Below, one piece after another: positions 11,652-22,850 of a stretch of 64,000 bases of DNA. Numbering within the stretch: the stretch's first letter is position 1; each line of letters opens with the position of its first letter. The DNA is taken from positions 87,558,543 to 87,622,542 of the forward strand of contig NC_083346.1 of NCBI RefSeq assembly GCF_019175385.1, in the 5' to 3' direction. The notes under the pieces are model-generated. The model saw only the letters and a list, made by a program, of their open reading frames with translations, searched no databases and was not told the DNA's origin. Source of the DNA: Lycium barbarum (Eukaryota > Streptophyta > Magnoliopsida > Solanales > Solanaceae). The translations under genes were made by a program, and so were the position numbers.

Positions 11652-14563
11652 TCATCTCGTCGACGTTTCATCTTGAGTCTCCTCCGGGGGTTGGAATAAA
11701 TGCGGATATTTATCTTGCATATTCTTCTCCGCTTCCCAAGTCATTTCTTCCCGATTATTGTTTCGCCATAAGAATTTGATTGAAGCGACCTCTTTATTTC
11801 GAAACCTTCGCACCTGTCTATCTAAAATGGCAACTAGTACTTCTTCATAAGTCAATTTCTCTGTCACTTGGACATCATCAACCGAAACTATTCTCGTTGG
11901 ATCTTCGATGCACTTGCGGAGCATCAAAACATGGAAGACTGGATGCACTGGCTCGAGTTCTAAAGGCAAGTCCAATTCATAGGCTACTCGACCCACTTTA
12001 CGGATGATTCGATAAGGTCCAATATATCTTGGGCTTAACTTCCCTTTCTTGCCAAATCTCATCACCCCTTTCATCGGCGATACCTTCAGGAATACCCAAT
12101 CATCTACCTGAAATTCCAAGTCTCGTCGGCGGTTATCCGCATAAGACTTTTGACGATTTTGGGCTATCAACAACCGATCTCGTATCACCTTAACTTTTTC
12201 GATTGCTTGTTGAATCAAGTCGGGGCCTATTAATGGTACTTCTCCGGTTTCAAACCATCCAATTGGAGATCTACATTTCCTTCCGTACAAGGCTTCATAT
12301 GGAGCCATTTGAATACCGGAATGATAGTTGTTGTTATAAGCAAATTCAATAAGGGGTAAATGCTCATCCCAACTACCACCGAAGTCCAACACACATGCTC
12401 GTAGCATATCTTCCAAGGTCTGAATAGTGCGCTCGGCTTGCCCGTCGGTCTGTGGATGAAACGCCGTGCTGAGCTTAACTTGAGAGTGCCTAGACCTTCT
12501 TGAAAGGACTTCCAAAACTTGGCTGTAAACTGTGCCCCTCTGTCTGTGATAATGGCCAAAGGAATTCCGTAAAGTCGCACAATTTCCTTCAAGTACAACC
12601 TAGCATAATCTTCCGCTGAATACGTGGTTCTAACTGGGAGGAAATGAGCTGCTTTTGTGAGTCTGTCCAAGATAACCCATAGAGAATCATATTTGCCTCG
12701 GGAACGAGGTAATCTTAAAATAAAGTCCATATTAATTTCTTCCCATTTCCATGTAGGAATCTCTATTGCTTGCAATAAGCCTCCTGGCTTTTGATGTTCA
12801 GCTTTTACTTGTTGGCAATTCGAACATTAGGCTACAAATTCTGCTATGTCTCTCTTCATACCGTTCCACCAATATATCGATTTGAGGTCATGATACATTT
12901 TGGTTGCACCGGGATGAATAGAATACCGAGAATAGTGAGCTTCCTCTAGAATCCTTTGGCGCAATCTTGCCACATCTGGTACGCATAGCCTGCCCTGATA
13001 TCTGAGAACCCCTTCTGTGGAGACTTCAAATGGAGACTTTTCCTTCTCACGAGATAGGTCTCGGTAGTGGCTTAACTGGGAATCTTCGTACTGTCGTTCC
13101 TTTACTTCTGTACTTAAGGATGAAACTGTGGGGTTACTAATGCTGATACCTGTGCTACCCGAATCAATTGCGCGTACTCCAAGATTAGCTAGTCGTTGCA
13201 GCTCACGAACCATTTCCTTCTTTTCTGAAGGGACTTCACATAAGCTACCCATTGATCGACGGCTAAGCACATCAGCCACTACGTTAGCTTTTCCCGGGTG
13301 GTACAGAAAATTTACATCATAGTCTTTCAACAGTTCTAACCACCGCCTCTGACGCAGATTCAACTCCTTTTGCTTGAAAATGTATTGAAGACTCTTGTAA
13401 TCCGTATAGATATCAATATGTACACCATACAAATAATGCCTTCATATTTTTAAAGCATGAATAACCGCGGCCAATTCAAGATCATGGGTTGGATAATTCT
13501 GTTCATGTTTCCGCAACTGTCTCGAGGCATATGCAATAACCTTGCCATGCTGCATTAATACACATCCTAGTCCCACACAAGAAGCGTCGCAATATATAAC
13601 ATAACCTTCTGACCCTTCTGGAAGTGTTAGCACTGGGGCTGAAGTCAATCTGTCTTTCAAGTCCTGAAAACTACGCTCACACACATCGTTCCATTGGAAT
13701 CTAGAGGATTTCTGAGTTAACTTCGTCAGTGGGGCTGAAATAGAAGAAAAGCCCTCTACAAATCTTCTATAATAACCTGCCAAACCCAGGAAACTACGAA
13801 CTTCTGTGGGTGTCGTAGGCCTTGGCCAAGTCTTCACAGCTTCAATTTTTTGAGTGTCGACTCAGATACCATCATCGGAAATAACGTGGCCTAGGAATGT
13901 TGCAGAATTCAGCCAAAACTCACACTTTGCGAACTTTGCATATAATTCCCGAGCTCGGAGAACACCAAGGACAATTCTTAGATGATCTGCATGCTCTGAC
14001 TGCGTGCAAGAGTATACCAAAATATCATCGATAAATACTATGACAAAGAGATCCAAGAATGGTCTGAACACATTATTCATTAAATTCATAAACACCGCTG
14101 GGGCATTCATCAACCCAAACGACATTACTCGGAACTCGTAGTGACCATATCGTGTCCTGAAGGAAGTCTTGGGAATATCCGCTTCTCTAATTCTCACTTG
14201 ATGATAACCAGACCTCAAATCTATCTTGGAAAACCATTTAGCGCCCTGCAATTGATCAAACAAATCGTTAATTCAGGGGAGGGGATACTTGTTCTTTACC
14301 GTTACCCTATTCAGCTGTCGGTAATCAATGCACATCCGCAGGGATCCATCCTTCTTCCTCACGAACAAGACCGGTGCTCCCCACGATGATGAGCTGGTCC
14401 TTATAAATCCCTTCTCAAGCAAATCTTTTAGCTGTGCCTTTAGTTCCTTTAATTCTGCCAGAGCCATTCGATAAGGAGGAATGGAAATAGGCTCAGTGTC
14501 CGGTAACACATCAATAGTGAAATCAATTTCCCTCTCGGGAGGAAGACCTGGAAGTTCGTCCGT
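11652..14563 (-). pseudogene. Element 1 pol: RT, RNase H, integrase, chromodomain-like tail
   Basis: A Ty3/gypsy polyprotein segment reads from right to left. RT has [17 protein letters not shown] and the catalytic FIDDILVYS. RNase H has [14 protein letters not shown] and YTDYKSLQY. The integrase has an HHCC-type zinc region ending near CSNCQQ, then the acidic triad seen as NMDF, ITDRGAQF and HPQTDGQAE. It ends with a chromodomain-like tail (VLVAILDRQV, FLWRNNNREEMTWE, KYPHLF). The reading is broken by stops at about 14273, 13862, 13442 and 12827, all in one frame, and by a two-base insertion near 12480 that shifts the frame. Each stop lies at a codon that is Arg, Trp or Gln in sibling copies, so single C-to-T or G-to-A changes explain them. 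In the unbroken element it would be fused to the Gag-protease part at 26455-28273. Confidence 0.95.
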
Positions 14564-15354
14564 GTCACACCCCGACCTTACTAGGGTGTGATGGGCACCC
14601 GACCCTTACTTAGGGCCGAGCGAACCCTCAGACTCTTGCTGCACATAAAGTTACGTCAAACTTTTAAATCAAATCAGATAAAATACATAGTAATTTTTTT
14701 TTCTTTCTTTCAAAAATGTTCTTTCTCGAAGCTTCCAAGCGAACAAATCTATAGTCATACAAAATTCAATACATAACACAGACCGACATATCGGCTGACG
14801 GAGCCGCTTACAGACTGACATACTATACCCACGACGCTGTCTGCAAAGTCTCTAATACCATACAGAAACCATAACACATATACCATACCCTGACTTGGCA
14901 GTCCTCCAGGAGCAAATGGAGTTCGCCACCATTGCTGAAATATCTTTTATAGGGTCCTTATCTCGTCTGGGAGTACCTGCGCGGCATGAAACGCAGCCCC
15001 CAAGGAACAGGGGTCAGTACGAAATATGTACTGAGTATGTAAGGCATAAAATACAGAAAGCAGAACTATAATCGAAACAAACAGTACCAAGAGTACGCAT
15101 GTTATCCAGATTACCAAATTACTTGCTTCTCTGACACAGTTCATACAGACCAATACCGACCATACAGACCGACACAGACCATACCGACCAATACAGATCC
15201 TACAGACCGTACAAATCATACAAAGCATAACAAAATCATACAGAGCATACAGAATGCCGACATACTTACTTTCCAGACACAGATCGCACATACCGATACC
15301 AGATGTCAGAAGGAGTGTGGCACGAACAGAACACACAGATAAGGTCATACGTCA

Positions 15355-15730
15355 GACGGAGTACAGAACGTACTGAATACTCAGATGATGTCATATATCG
15401 GATGGTACACAGAACGTACAGATTACTCAGATGATGTCATATATCGGACGGAATACAGAACGTATAGATTACTCAGATAATGTCATATATCGGACGGAAT
15501 ACAGAACATACAGATTACTCAGATGATGTCATATATCGGACGGAATACAGAACGTACAGATTACTCAGATGATGTCATATATCGGACAGAATACAGAACG
15601 TACAGATGATGTCATATATCAGACGGAATACAGAACATACAGATGATGTCATATATCGGACGGAATGCAGAACATACAGAATACTCAGATGATGTCAGAA
15701 CATACAAAATACTCAGAATCGTATGTCACA
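15355..15730. repeat. 46-bp tandem repeat array
   Basis: About eight units of 46 bases contain GAATACAGAACGTACAG and GATGTCATATATCGGACG. Two units are 36 bases long and lack the same ten-base segment (TTACTCAGAT), so a deletion variant was itself copied. Confidence 0.85.
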
Positions 15731-16489
15731 TATGCGTATAACAGAACCCGGCCCTGTGATAAGGGACGCGGTAAACAGAATCATCATATATCAAATTCAT
15801 GTATCATATATGCATATATCAGAACCCGACCCTCCAGTGAGGGGTGCGGTAACAGAGCCCGGCCCTCTAGTACGGGACGCGGTGAACAGACAGATCATAT
15901 GCCATCCTGGCCACCACCCCATATCATCATATCATCAAACCATATAACAGAGCCCGACCCGCCTATGAGGGACGCGGTGAACAATGCAGAGGAATGCGCA
16001 CAATAACAGAACCTGGCCCGGGACGCAGTGAATCATATCGTAGCGGACACACGAGGACATAACAGAACCTGGCCCGGGACGCAATGAAGGATACATTGAG
16101 TCATGCACGAGCAGAGTCGTGAGAAACCACATGCATAGGAATCAAGACTCGACAGGCCAGTATACTTACCGATACCTGGGGGCTCGGAACAGATTTCAGG
16201 TCAATCCGACGTAGTATGAGAAAGTTACGTGCGTTCGAAGTACAGAACGCTTTATAAGCGTTTCAGAAGCCTTTTTCGGGGAATCAGAGTCATAGTCATA
16301 TCAGGCACCTTCGGATGTCCTTACGAATCAGATCAAATAGAGATTTTGGAACCACACTTACGTATAAGAAAATTATGGACGTCTTGATACAGAAACCTCT
16401 TCGAACATTTCAGAGCAATCCGAGATCGTACACGGAAGTTAAGGACGTTAAATCTTACAGAAGTTCTCGAACCAGAATAAACATATCAG

Positions 16490-16755
16490 AACGCTCATAT
16501 CAGAATACTGATTTCGGAATTCTCATATCAGGATACTCATATCAGAATGCTTATATCAGCAAACTTACATCGGAATACTTATATCAAAATACTCGTATCG
16601 AAATACTTATATCAAGGACTGACATCAAAATACTTATATCAAAATATTTATATCAAAATACTTACATCAGAATACTTATGTCAAAATGCGGATATCAGAA
16701 TACTTGTACCAGAATACTTATATCAAAATACTTATATCAAATACTTATATCAGGG
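16490..16755. repeat. Short tandem array (about 17 bp unit)
   Basis: Degenerate head-to-tail copies of a CATATCAGAATACTTAT-like unit, roughly fifteen in number. They give long but meaningless open frames on the plus strand. Confidence 0.75.
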
Positions 16756-18687
16756 GATGAACTAGGATCCTAAACTCAGGTCAAGAAGTGAATTAGAATC
16801 ATAATCAGACTCAGAATCACAGAACAGAGTTACCCCAAGGCAGCATATCACATTATACCTTACTTGGCTCTAGGACATGCCAAAGAAAAAAAGGGTAAGC
16901 CTTACATACCTGTGCTGCGACCAACTAGTTACGCTTGTGCATCCAACTTGTTTGTCTACATGCAAGAAAGTTCATCCCTTCATTAGTTCCATTATCATAT
17001 AATTGCTTTAACCTTTCAAACACATTTACTTATATTCTGCCGGAATTTCGGCAGCATCTCCCCTGTAAACATACCAACCCCGAGAATATGGCTCGACTCC
17101 AAATCAACAACAACAATCCGGGAATTTAACCCAGCCAAATCAACAACAATACTAACAATTATGCTAGTAATATTCCAACATTCAATTCAATTCAATTTAA
17201 TTCACACCATATTCCAACAACTTAATCAATATACTATTTCATCCGAAACCTTCAACTTCAACCCCAATCATACATTTACTTTTCGTTCGTATACCTTAAC
17301 TTCGACGACACCCTTCATTCAATATCACATAATTCATAACGGCGACAACTAGAATATCAAATTACATCAATTCACCTTAACTTACCAAACAACACCATTC
17401 TCGACCACAATGACTCCTTACATATTTTCATACAATTTCTTCCATCTCTACATGTTACAACAACAACATGCTACATAAAATTCATTCATTCATTTCCATA
17501 TAACACAATTCACACACACGGCCAACTTAGACCACACAACACACAACACAACACACGACTTCCACCATATACATGTGTTCCATATTTCTCATCCATTTTG
17601 CATTATGGAATTCACAACACAACCATCAAACTACTAAATAAAAATCATTTCATCTTTTCTATACAATCAACACCTCATTCGGCCAACACCACAACACACC
17701 CACTCCATGATTTTCATTCATTTTTTTTATACATTACAACACTACATAATCATGTTGAATACACTTAATTCATTACTCCTACACATTTCACACAACACAC
17801 GGCCCAACTTGTACATGCAATATTTCATGAATTCCCATCACTTCTACATTCAATAACATACATAAACCATTCATAACACATAAAAGAGAAGGTTAAACCT
17901 CACCTCCTTCTTCACCCTTTTTCCACTCGGCTTGCTTGCTAAAACGCAACAACGAGCGGTTCTCTTGTTCTAACAACTTCTCCACGTTGACGAGGACCTC
18001 TCAATCACTCTAAATGCAAGAAGAAAAAGATTTTTCTCCATCAACTTCCCATGGCTCATTTTTAAGAGCCATGGCCGAAACCCCCTCTCATCTCTTGCTT
18101 CTTTCTTTTGTTTTGTCTTTTTTTCTTTCTTCTCCAATTCTTAAATAAGGATGAACTAGTCATCTTTCCATATTTATATTTTAGTCCCTTCCAATCATAA
18201 AATTTTCACATGTCCCCCCTTCTTTTATTCTCTAGAGTCTTCTTAAAAGAAGACTAATTAATTTAATTTAATTATTTTTTTTCCTTTCCTTTTCTAGAAT
18301 TTTCTTTTTCTTTTTCTTTTCTTTTCTTGAATTGTTTTATTTGGTCAAAGAAGACCAAATGTTTTCCTTGGTACACCTTAGCCCCCAAAGCAATGTTGGC
18401 ATATACTTATGCCACACAACCAACATGGAAATTTTATGAACTTTCAAGACTTTTGTGAAATTCCCATTTTACCCCTAGCTTTCCATAATATCACCATGGT
18501 TCTATTTTGCGAATTTCTCTTCTTTTTTTTTCGCCCTCAACCTTTCTTAATATTTCCATAATACTAATGTTGTGAATAATATTTATAACCCACTTGTTCA
18601 TTGAAATACATTTGGAAAATGGTCATTCCCTTAACTTCGTTACGACTACCTTGGAATATCCGAACGTATAAAATATGGGATATAACA

Positions 18688-18745
18688 GTCCGGAAATACA
18701 TCGGGGAATTCATTCACTACCGGAATAGATTGGAAAGCTGGCGAC
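18688..18745 (-). pseudogene. Stranded piece of element 1 between two insertions
   Basis: This 58-base stretch matches the protease-RT linker of element 2 (about 37800-37855: CCGGAGATACATC, CATTCACTAC). It lies between the 4.1-kb solo LTR and the 7.7-kb non-autonomous element, which proves that these two insertions hit the same linker less than 60 bases apart. Confidence 0.85.
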
Positions 18746-21272
18746 TGTTATATCCTGCATTTTCGAACGTCGAATTATTTGTAAGCTGAGGTGGGGCCCA
18801 CACATCAAGATTTTTTTGGGACATGTGAAAAGTTATATGAATCGTATATGTAAAGTTAAACACAACCCGTGAAGGGCCCTGGGGCCAAATCAAAGTGGAA
18901 GCCCTCCAAACGAATATTTTTAAGAAAATGTTTTCGGATGACCTGACTTGGAGGGGAAAACACGGCATTATAAGTTTGGAATTTGGGAAAACGCCCAGAA
19001 ATAAAAGTTGTAGATAATTGAAATATCTTTCCAACGGTAGGTCGTGGGCTCCCAGGCGACGTCGGTACAAGGAGATATGGACGTTTTAAGGTCTAAAGGT
19101 CAAGCTGGGCAGTGAAATGGGCCCAACCCGATTCCAATTCGGGTCAGGCCCATTACCCACGCTTTTAATAGAAAAAAATCCGTTTCTCTCCCTCATTTTC
19201 AGATCAAGAAACCTGGAAAACTCTAGAGAAAAAGAGAGAGGAGAGCCTAGAGAAAAAAAATCAGTTTTTGACCAAAATCGGAGCCCCGAATCCCGAAGCC
19301 CATGAAGAGAAAAGTGTTCTACGCCGCGTTGCCTTCGATTTGAGCTAAAAATCAACTAAAAATAAGAGGGTGGATGTGGTGGCTGTGCACTTAAGGTATG
19401 AATAAGGCTTTTTTTTTTTATTGTTAACAAGTTTATTTAGAGTTTTAATGGATTAGAACGAAGAAATAACGTGATAAATTCGTTTGTTGGTATGGCTGAA
19501 TTGTAGAATGGGGTTTGGAGAAATTTTTGGATGAAAACAAATGTATTTAACTTGTAGAATGTGGAGGATGTTGTTATTGATGTTGTTAGTGTTAATTTTG
19601 ACCTCTTTGCGGAAATAAAATTATTAAATAGTTATATCGCGAATTGGTTGGTTGGGAAAAATTGGAAAATAATGTGCGGGCTGTTTTACGGCATATGTTG
19701 GTATTGATTTGGAAGTGTGAAGTCGAAATGAGGATTATTGCATTATGTCGTAAAGTAGACTAATTGCGTATATTGTGAATTATGAAAATTGTTGATGTTG
19801 TTGATGTTGTTGATGTTGTTGTTGGGTTGTTGGGTTGTTGTTGGTTGTGTTGAGCCGAGTTGAATCTCGGGGAGGCTATATGTATAGGGGAAATGCTGCC
19901 GAAATTTCGGTAGGCAAGTAATAAAATTTGAATTCTTAAAGGCTTGAATTTGACAATTGGTAAACATGACCATTTGTAGATTTTGGACGAAATTGGAAGT
20001 GAAGCTAAGCGAGCATAAGACGCAATCGAGGTATGTAAAGCCTACCCCTTCAATCTCAGGCATGTTCTAGACGTAATAGGCTCGGCTGCGAGCCTTAGAT
20101 ACGACTCTGTTCTTCGGAATTCGAGATTGAAATCCGCTCCATTTCCTTCAGTAAGATTGAATCAGTTTTCTTATAACTTCCCTTAAAGTAAACTTTATGT
20201 ATGCAACTTCCCAAACGGAGTCGGAACACTCCCAAATGATTATGGATGACCTCATAAGGTCTATTATTAGTAATTTACATATGTCGCCTCGAGTTGGTCC
20301 GAGGCGGGTCCACAAGGCCCGATGCCTTCTGTATAACCTTAATTACTTTGGTTCTGTCCGATTTTCTCAGAAAACATCTGGACTATTATTTTGGTTATGA
20401 AATGACTATTTTTATGCAAATCTTACAAAATGATTTCTGGACATCTCAGAATCTGATTCTGATAATAATCTGTCGTGCCTTCCCAAGTAGGACATAGGCG
20501 CGTATTATGCGTACTATCCGGATACTCTGACTTGACTCGCCGTTTGGCACCCTTCAGTTTGATTGAGTCTGTACGTTGAGTTTGTATGTATGTGGTTTCT
20601 CATTAATCTGTTCGTGGCTGTCTCAATGCATTCCTTCACTGCGTCCCGGGCCAGGTTCTGTTATCGTGCATATTCCTCTGCATTGTTCACCGCGTCCCTC
20701 GGTGTGCGGGCCGGGATCTGTTTATATCTGTATGATATTATGATCTGTGTATGGGGATGGCGGCCAGGATGACATATGATCTGATCTGATTCTGTCTGTC
20801 CACCGTGTCCCGTACTAAGAGGGTCGGGTTTTGTTACCGTGCCCCCAGACAGGGCCGGGATCTGTATGTATGTATGCATGTGCCATCAACATTTATATAA
20901 GCACATGCATCTGTATGATTCTGTATGACTCTGTATGTATGGTATTTTGGGGTACGGCGGGGCCCTGTCCCGTCATCTGATTCTGTATGTCTGTAGAGGC
21001 CTGTAGATAGATATGTGGGGTACGGGTTTTATCTGTTTAGGTAAGTACGAACGATTTTGCGACTCCGTCTGTATGTTAGCCTCATCGGCTTGTCTGTAAA
21101 TTTCTGTATGTTCAGGTATGTATATGTTCGCGCGCGCCGCATCTGTATCGGCCTGATTCTGTACACATCTGTTTGGAAAAAAAAATCTGTATGGTACAAA
21201 ATTCTGTTAAGTAGGTACGTATGGGTATCCAGTTAGGATACCAGTCGCGGCCCACGGGGTTGGGTCGTGACA
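18746..21272 (+). mobile_element. 5' LTR of the non-autonomous element
   Basis: 2,527 bases with ends TGTTATATCC and GGGTCGTGACA. Compared with the 3' LTR it has extra GTTGAT units near 19790-19850 and a block of about 60 bases near 21020-21100 that the other copy lacks; other differences are scattered at roughly three per cent by eye. A GTACGGCGGGGCCCTGTCC box lies at about 20951-20976. Confidence 0.93.
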
Positions 21273-21276
21273 GAAG

Positions 21277-21288
21277 TGGTATCAGAGC
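21277..21288 (+). promoter_or_regulatory. Primer-binding site (initiator Met tRNA type)
   Basis: TGGTATCAGAGC lies four bases after the 5' LTR. This is the standard complement of the initiator methionine tRNA 3' end used by many plant LTR elements. Confidence 0.93.
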
Positions 21289-21328
21289 GGTTAGTCCTCG
21301 GTATGTCTACAGGCCGTGTCTAGTAGAG

Positions 21329-21370
21329 TCTTGTTTATCGATGTGTTGTGCACCACATCTATAAACAGGA
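21329..21370 (+). promoter_or_regulatory. Leader hairpin with GTGCAC loop (dimerisation-signal-like)
   Basis: A ten-pair stem (TCTTGTTTAT with ATAAACAGGA, one G-U pair), one C/T mismatch, a six-pair stem (GATGTG with CACATC) and the eight-base loop TTGTGCAC, starting 40 bases after the primer site. The loop carries the self-complementary hexamer GTGCAC. Equivalent hairpins are at 48831-48872 and, on the minus strand, 28381-28421. The stem pairs are kept despite base changes. The role as an RNA dimer or packaging signal is inferred. Confidence 0.7.
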
Positions 21371-21558
21371 GGCTACAGGACATCTAGGATGTTACCCTTC
21401 TTTGGATTCTTAGATCGTGCGATAAAGCTGTACGATTAGGATTATTCTCCCCTACGAACTGCTGTATCTACAGCGAGGCTCCAAAAGAGCAGAAGTGTCA
21501 GTATTTGAGGAAAATGTTTCTGACCCCCTTCCTGCAGGTGATTGTAGGTTGATAAAGA

Positions 21559-22089
21559 ATGAAGAGGAGTGCTTCTGATGATGGGGATGGGGGTGCCAAG
21601 AAGGCCCCTAGGATATCACCAGGACCGAGTAGGCAGATCCCCAGCTAGTCGATTGAGACAGACCCTTCGGAGGATCCAGAGACAATTCCTCCAGAGTTTT
21701 TGATCCCCAGAGCAGAGGATCCCAGGGAAGATAGTTATGATACCGACCCCTCGGAGGACCTAGCGACGATACCTCCAGAGTTTCTTACCCCCAGGGAGGA
21801 GGATAGCCCTGATGCTGAGCCATTAGAGCATTCCTCTGGGACGCCGGAGGAGGAGGTTCCCGAGGACATGCCAGCAGCTCCTGTAGTGGAGCATTATGTT
21901 AGACAGGCTTCTCCGGAGAGTGTTACACCCTACTCCAGTCCTTTGTCCTGGCCATCCGTGAACCAGGAATTGCCGGGCTACCTATACTCCTCCGATTCAG
22001 ATGCAGGTAATAGCGGGGGCCAGGCGAGTGGGGGTCAGACGGATGATGATGATGAGGGACACAGTTCCCACGGCAGCTCCCCAGGTTAG
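21559..22089 (+). pseudogene. Acidic ORF of gag-less elements (one internal stop)
   Basis: Unknown protein, 176 codons with a TAG at codon 30. It starts MKRSAS with a small basic patch (KKAPR) and then becomes very rich in Asp, Glu, Pro and Ser. A block of about 29 residues occurs twice: TDPSEDPETIPPEFLIPR and TDPSEDLATIPPEFLTPR. The C-terminus is Gly/Asp/Ser-rich. It has no zinc knuckle, no capsid homology region and no protease motif. A clear relative starts at 48992 in the tandem array element (MKRPAS, IETDPSEDPARIPLEFL, SSPLSW, VNQELP). Its place, the first ORF after the leader, is that of gag. It may be a degenerate Gag start or an unrelated accessory protein; the sequence does not decide. 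Confidence 0.6.
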
Positions 22090-22357
22090 ACCCGAGATTG
22101 ATCAGTTATGAGTATATAAGTTTCCTAGAATTTTCGATGTGTGTATGATATCTGTAAGAGTGCTGTTCAATGACGACGACGGAAATTTAAAAAGGATTAG
22201 AGGCCTAGTGATTAAAGTCAAGGGCGACTGAGATGTCCCCACCGTCAATGTAAATCTAGAAATCCCAGATGAAAGTGAACAGGAAAGTGCCTCCGATGCC
22301 GCTTGAGTCGGGCATATGAGGCAAGCCTCGACATCCGTATACTCCTATCTGTAATTG

Positions 22358-22500
22358 TTAGCCCCGTGTGGCTATGATACGACATGATATGATGTATATA
22401 TATGCGTGCATGTGTTGGCCCTGAGAGGCATGGTTGGTATTTCTGGTGTACAGGTTTCGGATAGTAAGAAATGCAGAGGAACCTCTGCCCAAATTATATC
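22358..22500 (+). other. Non-coding internal block shared with the tandem array element
   Basis: This block reads through GTTGGCCCTG, GGTTGGTATTTC, GATAGTAAGAAAT and CAGAGGAA in the same order and spacing as 49871-49995. Neither copy has a conserved open frame. Retention of a non-coding stretch in two differently decayed elements suggests common descent and possibly a structural RNA role. Confidence 0.6.
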
Positions 22501-22729
22501 AGATTTCGCCGACTGTTGGGAGACGGAATTTGTGGGATGAAGACTTAAATCTGTGGGCTGTCTGTAATCATATGTATATGTGTATGAAAGTGAATATTGA
22601 AGATTCAGAAAGGCAACAGGGTAATGGTACGACTTAGCCGGGGGTGGGACCCGCTACGAAATTTTTTCAAAAATGTGCCAAGATCTCGATCTGCCTTATA
22701 TGGCGTGACAAAGGTCGTGCGGGGCAGTC

Positions 22730-22830
22730 GACGCAATTATACTAGCCCTAACGCATCAGAACGCATGAAAGTTTTGAGGTTAAGCGTGCTAAGGCCATAG
22801 CAATTCTGGGATGGGTGACCCCCTGGGAAG
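22730..22830 (+). ncRNA. 5S-rRNA-like sequence inside the non-autonomous element
   Basis: 101 bases align without a gap to plant 5S rRNA from about residue 2 to the CTGGGAAG region, with about 73 per cent identity by hand count against the 5S sequence as I remember it. The match is not even. The stretch corresponding to box A (22778-22795, GTTAAGCGTGCT) and that corresponding to box C (22808-22830, GGATGGGTGACC and CTGGGAAG) are almost perfect, whereas the part between residues 30 and 50 is poor. The true 3' end of 5S is missing; a run of 14 A follows at 22836-22849. It is therefore a relic of 5S rDNA or of a 5S-derived retroposon captured by the element, with its Pol III promoter-like parts best kept. 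Transcription is not shown. Confidence 0.8.
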
Positions 22831-22850
22831 GATACAAAAAAAAAAAAAAT

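Larger units (their letters stand above)
14564..18687 (-). mobile_element. Solo LTR, 4.1 kb, inserted in element 1
   Basis: On the plus strand it begins TGTCACACCCCGACC and ends GGGATATAACA. It is flanked by the perfect duplication GTCCG (14559-14563 and 18688-18692). It separates pol from a 53-base stretch that is the next piece of element 1. There is no internal coding region. The length comes partly from two internal tandem arrays. The GCGGCATGAAACGCAGCCCC ... GTACTGAGTATGTAAGGCAT box lies at about 14976-15050. ORFs here, up to 152 codons, are readings through the tandem arrays and are not genes. Confidence 0.93.

Noticed and set aside
15355..15730. Regularly spaced repeats suggesting a CRISPR array
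   Set aside because: Units are head-to-tail without unique spacers, inside a plant LTR.
16315..16773. 152-codon open frame on the plus strand
   Set aside because: It reads through a short tandem array; the protein is an artefact of the period and has no motif.
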